From positions 4,323,501 through 4,387,500 of the forward strand of contig NZ_CP029190.1 in assembly GCF_008642295.1 (NCBI RefSeq): 64,000 nucleotides of DNA, read 5' to 3'. The stretch is from Streptomyces venezuelae. Lineage in GTDB: Bacteria > Actinomycetota > Actinomycetes > Streptomycetales > Streptomycetaceae. Numbering within the stretch: the first letter of the stretch is position 1; each line of letters opens with the position of its first letter. The notes under the pieces are model-generated. The model saw nothing but the letters and a program-made list of their open reading frames with translations, was not told where the DNA came from and did no database searches. The translations under genes were made by a program, and so were the position numbers. Positions 1 to 9,280 of the stretch are shown piece after piece.

Positions 1-3488
<3,488 letters not shown>

Positions 3489-3510
3489 GGTCACAGGCAG
3501 TAACAAGCAC

Positions 3511-3542
3511 AGGGCGGTCACCCCTCACGGGGTGGCCGCCCT
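3511..3542 (+). terminator. rho-independent-type terminator after rpoC
   Basis: A 13-bp stem with one G-U pair (AGGGCGGTCACCC at 3511-3523 against GGGTGGCCGCCCT at 3530-3542) begins 22 nt after the rpoC stop. There is no clear U tract, as is common in Streptomyces. It lies between rpoC and the convergent M48 gene and may serve both strands. Confidence 0.75.
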
Positions 3543-3551
3543 GCGGCGTTC

Positions 3552-4496
3552 TCACCCCGGGGGCGGGAGGTACCGCCGGAGGTGGTGCAGCCGGGTGCGG
3601 GGGTGCGGATCGGGAGACAGCAGCAGTTGCAGGGTGCCCACCTCCTCGTCGTCCGGGCCGGCCGCGGCCAGCACCTCGGCGAGCGGGGGTCCGAACCCGA
3701 GGATGGCCGCATGCCGGTCGGCCCGCAGCTCGGCCCGGCGTGCAACGGCGGCGGTGAGGAAGGGCAGGGCCAGGAGCAGCAGCGGTGCGCCGTAGGTTGC
3801 GGCCAGGGCGAGGCAGCCGCCCCAGACCAGGGCGGCGCCGAGCAGGAGCGCGGCCGGAACGGGCATACGTTTCGCCTCCCGCAGGGCCACTCGCCCGGCG
3901 GGCCGGAGGATCAGCCACAGGAGCCGGCCGGGCAGGGCGTACCACCAGGTCAGCAGCCTGCTCCAGGTGTGCCCGGCAGTGTGGTGGCCCAGTTCGTGGG
4001 CGAGTACCGCCGCCAGCTGGGAGGTGCGCAGTGTCTCCAGGGAGCGCCGGGTGACGATCACGATGTGGCCGCCCGCCGCCGAGGACGTCACCTCGCTGCT
4101 CTCCTCGACCCACAGCTGGTACCGGTTCCCGTCCACGCCCGCCCGGGCCGTCACCTCACGCCATACGGAGGCGAGCAGCGCGAGCTCCTCCGGCCGTGGC
4201 GGGTGCAGCCGCAGGAGGTAACGGGCGAGGCAGGCCTCGGTGGGGCGGTGGAAGCAGAGCACTCCCGCCGCCAGCCAGAGCGCCACCGGTATGCCGTACG
4301 GAATTCCGGTGGCGCCCTGCAGCCCGCGGCTGAGCAGGCCGATCAGCAGCAGGCCGAAGAGGGCTCCGGGAAGGTGCAGGGCCAGCCGGCCGAGGGCGGT
4401 CAGCCCGGTGCCGCGCTGGTGGGCGGTGTAGTGCACGCGGGTACCCGGGGCGTGGCGGTAGTCGAGATCGTCGTCGGGTTCGGGCACGGCCGTCAC
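3552..4496 (-). CDS. M48 family membrane metalloprotease
   Basis: Predicted integral membrane zinc protease of 314 aa. The zinc-binding HExxH motif is HELGH at residues 167-171 inside AAVLAHELGHHTAGH. A likely third ligand is Glu256 in RAELRADRHAA, the ExxxD helix of M48 (HtpX/Ste24-like) enzymes. Hydrophobic segments lie near residues 38-56, 64-82 and 213-250. The start overlaps the preceding SPFH-like gene by 4 nt, so translation is probably coupled. It is the last gene of the minus-strand cluster that also encodes a cyclase-like and a P-loop protein. M48 enzymes commonly act in membrane protein quality control; the substrate here is unknown. Confidence 0.85.
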   Translation of the reverse strand: MTAVPEPDDDLDYRHAPGTRVHYTAHQRGTGLTALGRLALHLPGALFGLLLIGLLSRGLQGATGIPYGIPVALWLAAGVLCFHRPTEACLARYLLRLHPPRPEELALLASVWREVTARAGVDGNRYQLWVEESSEVTSSAAGGHIVIVTRRSLETLRTSQLAAVLAHELGHHTAGHTWSRLLTWWYALPGRLLWLILRPAGRVALREAKRMPVPAALLLGAALVWGGCLALAATYGAPLLLLALPFLTAAVARRAELRADRHAAILGFGPPLAEVLAAAGPDDEEVGTLQLLLSPDPHPRTRLHHLRRYLPPPG

Positions 4497-5524
4497 TCCT
4501 GGTCCGGTTCGACGGGGCTCCGGCCGTAGCCGGGCGGTTTCTCCCAGCGGGATTCCTCCCGCGGCGGCCGGGACTCCTCGGGCACCGGGTTGCCGCCGAG
4601 GGGCTGCGCGAGTACATCGGTGAGCGCCTTCACCGCGTGCCGGCGGGGTTCGGCCAGCTCGTGGTTCTCCGCCGTCTGCTCTTCGAACAGTTTGGTGACG
4701 AGCTTCAGCTGGGCGCTGATCAGGTTCCGCTGGTCCTCCCGGAGGTGGGCCATGAACTCCTTGGTCTCCTCGGGGTGCTGGCTGAGGTACCAGGCCCAGG
4801 CCCGGACCCCGCTCTGGTCCAGGAACCCCTCGTACAGGTCGGTGCGCTCCGCGCGCAGCCGGAGCAGTGCGTCACGGCGCCGGTCGGCGGCGGCGTCCAC
4901 CTGGATTCCGTGCTGTTCGGTGAGGACGCTCTCGGCTGCCTGGTGGCCGATGGTCTGGAGGCGCGCCTGATGGGCGATCGCCTCCTGGTTCCGGCGCAGC
5001 CGCAGCGTCGAGGTGGTCCGCAGGCCGGCCGCCGTGCCCAGCGGCTCCCACAGCTCGGCCGCCGCCAGGAGTTCCGTCTCGGCAGCCGCACTGTCCACGA
5101 TGTCGAACTTCCGGGCGACGGCGCGGGCGAGGCGTTCCAGCTCGCCCGTCAGCAGCCGGGGTACGTCGCGGCAGCCGCTGCGGACGAAGGCGACGGGATC
5201 GTGGACCTGCCACTGCATGTCCACGGTGGCCTGGAATTCCAGAGCGTCGTTCGCGCTGGGCAGGGTCAGTTCGTCCCGTACCGGGTGCAGGCCCGTGTCC
5301 ACTTCGTAGACCGCGCTGTACCGGGCGGTCGCTCTGGGCCGGTGGGGCGGCTGGAAGACCAGGTATTCGCCCGTGTGGGTCGCGTAGACGAGACAGTGAT
5401 CGAAGCGGGTCAGCCGTTTGCGGCGGAGATCCAGCCGGGCGAGCTGCCGGACGCTGATCACCGGGTCGATCAGCGGGGTGTGCCGGTCGGCTGTCTGTAA
5501 CCAGTCGAAGTTGCTCGATGACAT
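4493..5524 (-). CDS. SPFH/band-7-like protein of unknown function, TTA-containing
   Basis: 343-aa soluble-looking protein. Residues about 70-180 read like an SPFH (band 7/stomatin) domain: a beta-rich stretch, then FQATVDMQWQVHDPVAFV (97-114), then helices ending near GLRTTSTLRLRR. A helical, charged stretch (180-310) and a Pro/Glu-rich tail follow. The N-terminal membrane anchor usual for SPFH proteins is absent. Codon 9 is TTA (nt 5498-5500), rare in streptomycetes, so translation probably needs the bldA tRNA. It starts 16 nt after the P-loop gene and overlaps the M48 protease gene by 4 nt. SPFH proteins often scaffold membrane proteases, which fits this pairing, but the domain call is by eye. 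Confidence 0.6.
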   Translation of the reverse strand: MSSSNFDWLQTADRHTPLIDPVISVRQLARLDLRRKRLTRFDHCLVYATHTGEYLVFQPPHRPRATARYSAVYEVDTGLHPVRDELTLPSANDALEFQATVDMQWQVHDPVAFVRSGCRDVPRLLTGELERLARAVARKFDIVDSAAAETELLAAAELWEPLGTAAGLRTTSTLRLRRNQEAIAHQARLQTIGHQAAESVLTEQHGIQVDAAADRRRDALLRLRAERTDLYEGFLDQSGVRAWAWYLSQHPEETKEFMAHLREDQRNLISAQLKLVTKLFEEQTAENHELAEPRRHAVKALTDVLAQPLGGNPVPEESRPPREESRWEKPPGYGRSPVEPDQE

Positions 5525-5540
5525 CTGGTTCTCCTTGTGG

Positions 5541-7646
5541 TCAGAGCCGGGAGAGGACCGTCAGCAGCCGCTCGGTGACCGCGGGACGCGGTCCGCCGTC
5601 GTCGCCGCGGATGGTGTGGAGGAGGTGCTCGATGCGCCGGTGCTCGGTGCCATCGGTGATGAGTCGCGGCAGCAGTGCGGCGAGGGCCCATTCGGTCGCG
5701 GGGTGCGCGTCGGCGGCCCTGATCCATCCGGTGAGGACGAGCAGGGCTTCGTGGGTGAAGTCCCGGTCGCCCAGGGCGGACCTCAGGAGCCGTGGTATCC
5801 CGGTGCTCACGGACCCGTTGTCATCTGACGCGTACCGGTCGAGGACGAGGGGGCGGCTGCCGGTGTCCTCGTCGGTGTGCCGGCAGGCCCCGAGGAAGCC
5901 GCGGACGGAGAGCTCGAACACGGACCGGTGGTCGTCCAGCGTCCGCAGCACCTCGTCCAGGACCCGGGTGGCAGCAGGCGACAGCAGGAGCAGTTCCACG
6001 GACTGGGCCAGCTCGGCTGCCAGCGTTCCGTCGGTTTCGGTGCCGTACTGCTTCCGTGCCTGTACACGCAGTGCGGCCAGTGCCGCCTCCGGCCGTTCGT
6101 GCCCCAGGAGTCCCTGGACCCGGACCCCCACCCAGCCGAGCCGGGGGTCCGAGCCGGCGGTCCAGTCGTCGGTGATCCGGAGGATGTTGGGGGCTCCAGC
6201 GCGGTGGGACAGGGCCAGGGCGGCGACCGCGCCGACCCGGAGTGCGGTCTTCCGGGACCTGGCCCAGGGCTCGATGACCAGCGCCATGGCCGAGGGCAGA
6301 TCGGTGCCGGCCAGCGAGGCCACCGTCGCCGCCGCGCGGGTCCGTACGAACGGCCGGCCGTCTTCGGCGAGCCGGCCGAGCCAGGTCACCAGGGCGGGAC
6401 GGGCCGACGGATGCCCCGTCCACACCTCGCCGAGCAGGACGCGGGCGGTGCGGTCGTCCTGGAAGGCGGCCTTGAGCTGGCGCACCGGGCCCCATTCGGT
6501 GGGTTCGACCCCGGGGTCGGTGCGGGCTCGGGCCCGTTCGATGCGGTCGCCGATATGGGTGCCGAACACGGGCACCGTCTTCGGTGCCTCGGAGTTCGCC
6601 GTCCGCTGGAGGAATGCGAAGAGCAGGTCGCTGAGCTCGGCGATCAGGGCGTACGGTCCGACGTCGAATGCGGCGAGGGCGATGAGGAACGCCTTTTCGC
6701 GCAGGTGGAGGTCGGCCTCGTCGGTCTCGAACCACTCCCGTACCTGCTGGACCACCGAGGCGAGCGAGGCCCGCCGGAGCGCATCTTCGTCCATCTCGCC
6801 CAGGGCGTACCGCCGGAGTTCCATGCAGTACGCGACCACTTCGCGCGGCTGAGGGCCGCGCGGCAGGAACTCGGACACGGCCTCGAGCGCCATCAAACGG
6901 TGCGCCGGGCCGGGCCCGACCGCCCGGTCCAGGTGGGACCGGAGGATGGCGGCGGCCGTCGGAGGGTTCCAGGGCCAGGTGCGGACATCGTCCTCCACCC
7001 AGGGCCGCAGTCCGGTGGTGATGACCAGGAAGCCGCCGTGCTTCCGCAGGTGGTTGCGGATCGCCAGCAGATGCGTCTCGCGGAGCGGATCGGTGGGAGT
7101 GGTCCGCAGATCGCACAGGGCGTGCCCCGGGACCTTTCCCTTGCCCAGCCGCTCCAGCAGCTCCCCGGGCCGAACGGTCCGGTCGACCGCGTGGACCGGG
7201 GTGGCACCGAGCCGGTGCAGCAGCATCAGGGCGGCGGTGCGCCGGCCGGTGAACGGTGCCCCGGTCAACACCAGGACCTGCTCCTTCTCAAGGCGCTCCC
7301 GCAGGGTTTCGAAGGAGGTGCCCTCGGTGACGAAGGTCAGGGCCCGCGCGTCCAGTTCCTCGCCGGGGATTTCACCGGACGACTGGGTGGGGCCGGACCG
7401 GCCGAACTGGTAGTAGACGTCCCCGACGATCTGGTCGGCGACCACCCCGTGGTTCACCCCGTCGAACGACAGGGTGCGGGGGAGGTGCCGGCGGAGGGTC
7501 TGCCGGGTGTCCCAGGCCGCCTGCGGTGCCGGCTCCTGCTCCTCGGCCTTCGCTCCGCCTTCCCTGTCCTCGCTGGGCTCGGCGGTGTCCTTTTCCTCCG
7601 CTGCCGGCTTCTGCGCCGGCGGCTCGCCCGGTTCGGGAGTGCTCAT
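5541..7646 (-). CDS. P-loop NTPase-like protein with C-terminal alpha-solenoid (HEAT-like) region
   Basis: 701 aa. Residues 1-45 are acidic and Pro/Ala-rich. Residues 61-82 hold a short Gly/Val/Asn motif (FDGVNHGVVADQIVGDVYYQ), similar to one at the C-terminus of the neighbouring cyclase-like protein. A degenerate Walker A follows at 129-137 (GAPFTGRRT, with Arg where Lys is expected), with hydrophobic strands HALCDL and GFLVITTG that could be Walker B and sensor strands. From about residue 370 to the end, repeated Ala/Leu/Arg helices look like a HEAT/ARM solenoid. This layout resembles STAND-type NTPases, but I cannot assign a named family. The start overlaps the cyclase gene by 4 nt (ATGA), so expression is probably coupled. 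Confidence 0.6.
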   Translation of the reverse strand: MSTPEPGEPPAQKPAAEEKDTAEPSEDREGGAKAEEQEPAPQAAWDTRQTLRRHLPRTLSFDGVNHGVVADQIVGDVYYQFGRSGPTQSSGEIPGEELDARALTFVTEGTSFETLRERLEKEQVLVLTGAPFTGRRTAALMLLHRLGATPVHAVDRTVRPGELLERLGKGKVPGHALCDLRTTPTDPLRETHLLAIRNHLRKHGGFLVITTGLRPWVEDDVRTWPWNPPTAAAILRSHLDRAVGPGPAHRLMALEAVSEFLPRGPQPREVVAYCMELRRYALGEMDEDALRRASLASVVQQVREWFETDEADLHLREKAFLIALAAFDVGPYALIAELSDLLFAFLQRTANSEAPKTVPVFGTHIGDRIERARARTDPGVEPTEWGPVRQLKAAFQDDRTARVLLGEVWTGHPSARPALVTWLGRLAEDGRPFVRTRAAATVASLAGTDLPSAMALVIEPWARSRKTALRVGAVAALALSHRAGAPNILRITDDWTAGSDPRLGWVGVRVQGLLGHERPEAALAALRVQARKQYGTETDGTLAAELAQSVELLLLSPAATRVLDEVLRTLDDHRSVFELSVRGFLGACRHTDEDTGSRPLVLDRYASDDNGSVSTGIPRLLRSALGDRDFTHEALLVLTGWIRAADAHPATEWALAALLPRLITDGTEHRRIEHLLHTIRGDDGGPRPAVTERLLTVLSRL

Positions 7647-8425
7647 CCGCGGTCACCACGGTCCGTGGGCATGGAGATTCCGCCGTTGATCACACCACCC
7701 TGAACGATGGGGCCGTTGATCTGATGGGCAACGATCCCGTTGTTGGTGCCGTGGAAATCGACCTGGCCGCCACCGGAGGAACCGGAACCGGACGCCGTGC
7801 GGCCGGCGCGGAGCCGGTGCGGCTCCGGTGCCGGGGCCGCCGCCGACACAGCGGCCGGCAGCGGCCCGTACAGCCAGGCCTTCAGCGGGCCGTTCTTGCT
7901 GTTCACGGTGAACTCGTGGAATGCGGACCGCGGGATTCCGGTGTGGTCGTGGCGGACGATGCCCGTGTACACGGACTCGGACACGCACAGGGCGATGTCC
8001 TCGGTGCGCTCGCGGAGCGCGGCCCGCAGGCCGTCGGCGTCCAGCAGCCGGAACGCGAGGTTGAGGTCGTCGCCGACCCCGCCGTCGTTGGCATCCACCG
8101 TCACGAAGCCGGTCGCCACCACGGCGCGCAGCCGGATCTGGGCCGCGCTGGACGCCATCCGGTTCACCGACCGCAGCTGGGCCGGTGCCTCGGTGAGCAG
8201 CACCCGCAGCAGTGCGGTCAGGGGTGCGTTCGCGTCGATCATGACCAGTACACCGTCGCCCCGGTCGTCGCGCCGGTGGTGCGTCTGGTCGATGCCCGCC
8301 TCTTGCAGGACGCGGTCGAGCACGTCGTAGAGCATCCGGCGGAGGTACGCCTGCTCCACATCGTCCCGGTCGCTGAACTTCTCGATGTCGAGCAGGAGCA
8401 GGTTGCGATTGAGCGGGTGGGCCAT
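7643..8425 (-). CDS. class III nucleotidyl cyclase-like protein with C-terminal Gly/Asn/Val motif
   Basis: 260 aa. Residues 7-190 match the class III cyclase homology domain: LLLLDIEKFS with putative metal ligand Asp13; GDGVL with second metal ligand Asp57; and GDDLNLAFRLLD with Asn122 and Arg126 in the N-x3-R spacing of the transition-state residues. The residue three before the GDG glycine, which helps choose the base, is Asp53 rather than the Lys of adenylate or Glu of guanylate cyclases, so the substrate is open. A Gly/Ser linker precedes the C-terminal motif NNGIVAHQINGPIVQGG (228-244). It lies downstream of a cNMP-binding regulator gene. Activity is inferred from residues only; a regulatory or dead cyclase fold is possible. 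Confidence 0.65.
   Translation of the reverse strand: MAHPLNRNLLLLDIEKFSDRDDVEQAYLRRMLYDVLDRVLQEAGIDQTHHRRDDRGDGVLVMIDANAPLTALLRVLLTEAPAQLRSVNRMASSAAQIRLRAVVATGFVTVDANDGGVGDDLNLAFRLLDADGLRAALRERTEDIALCVSESVYTGIVRHDHTGIPRSAFHEFTVNSKNGPLKAWLYGPLPAAVSAAAPAPEPHRLRAGRTASGSGSSGGGQVDFHGTNNGIVAHQINGPIVQGGVINGGISMPTDRGDRG
7676..7756 (-). other. C-terminal Gly/Asn/Val/Gln motif of the cyclase-like protein
   Basis: Encodes residues 224-250, with the pattern FxGxNxGxVAxQIxG followed by PIVQGGVINGG. It resembles the motif at residues 61-82 of the adjacent P-loop protein (nt 7401-7466). Such motifs are reminiscent of the amyloid-type signalling motifs that pair NLR-like NTPases with effectors in multicellular bacteria. 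The assignment is an inference. Confidence 0.4.
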
Positions 8426-8523
8426 GACTGCCTCTCGTGGTCGCGTGCCATGCGCGTGCCGTGCGAGAAACAGGGTGCGGGCACGCCCAGGCCTGCGGTG
8501 AGGGCAGATGACGCAGTCGGACT

Positions 8524-8537
8524 GTGACCGTGTGCAC
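8524..8537 (-). promoter_or_regulatory. candidate Crp-type operator upstream of the cyclase gene
   Basis: On the minus strand the sequence reads GTG-N6-GTCAC, an imperfect inverted repeat like the GTG-N6-GNCAC motif I recall for Streptomyces Crp. It lies about 100 nt upstream of the cyclase-like start and just beyond the stop of the Crp/Fnr-like gene. Position and similarity suggest that regulator controls the downstream genes; short motifs of this kind also arise by chance. Confidence 0.35.
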
Positions 8538-8544
8538 TGAACGC

Positions 8545-9255
8545 TCAGGTGCCGGTGCGGCCGATCCGCCGGAGCACGTCCGGCCGTACGATCACCAGCG
8601 CGCGGCGGCCGGTGCTGACGACCCCGCGGTCGCGGAGCTCCTTCAGCTGCCGCTGGACCATTTCGCGGGAGGCCAGGACCGCGCCCGCGAGCTCCTGCTT
8701 GGTGAGCGGAACACTGATTTCCACACCGCTGTCGGTGCGGCGGCCATGGGTGCGGGCGAGGTCCAGCAGCAGGGTGGCCAGCCGCTCGCGCACGCTCATG
8801 GAGGCGAACTCCAGCTGTCTGCGGTCTGCGGCCCGGGTCCGGTCGGCGGACAGGCCGAGCAGGGTGAGGGAGACGGCGGGGGAGCGGGCGAGGAAGTCCT
8901 GGAAACCGCGATGGTCGATGGCCACGGCCCGTACGGGTTCCAGCGCCGTGACGGTGGCGGAGCGCGGGCGGCCGGTGACCGCGGCGGATTCGCCGACGAT
9001 GTCCCCCGGGCCGCGCAAGGCGAGCAGCGCCTGGTAACCGCTGGCGGCGGAGGCCGTCACCTTGGTCCAGCCGGTGAGGATCAACAGGATGTGCGTGGAG
9101 GGTTCGTGCTGCTGGATCAGCGGGGCTCGTGGTGCGAACGTGAGTTCTCGGCCCAGGTTGCGTAAGGCCGTGGCCTCTGCGTTTTCCAGGCGGGCCAGGA
9201 ACGGGACGCGGTCGTTCAGCCCGCCGTCGCCCGGGAGGTGTGCCGAGTCGTCCAT
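8545..9255 (-). CDS. Crp/Fnr family transcriptional regulator with intact cNMP-binding cassette
   Basis: 236 aa. An N-terminal cyclic-nucleotide-binding beta-barrel (about 15-130) carries the phosphate-binding cassette GES...RPRSATV, with Glu89 and Arg98 in the positions that contact cyclic nucleotide in Crp. A helix-turn-helix follows, with the recognition region near 184-210 (LTKQELAGAVLASREMVQRQ). Codon 31 is TTA (nt 9163-9165), implying bldA dependence. The ATG is preceded by GGGGGA. The gene lies 25 nt after the yfhO-like gene and 119 nt before the cyclase-like gene, on the same strand. The pairing with a cyclase suggests it senses a cyclic nucleotide made locally; which nucleotide is unknown. 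Confidence 0.85.
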   Translation of the reverse strand: MDDSAHLPGDGGLNDRVPFLARLENAEATALRNLGRELTFAPRAPLIQQHEPSTHILLILTGWTKVTASAASGYQALLALRGPGDIVGESAAVTGRPRSATVTALEPVRAVAIDHRGFQDFLARSPAVSLTLLGLSADRTRAADRRQLEFASMSVRERLATLLLDLARTHGRRTDSGVEISVPLTKQELAGAVLASREMVQRQLKELRDRGVVSTGRRALVIVRPDVLRRIGRTGT

Positions 9256-9280
9256 GCGAATCCCCCGATCATCAGGGCGG

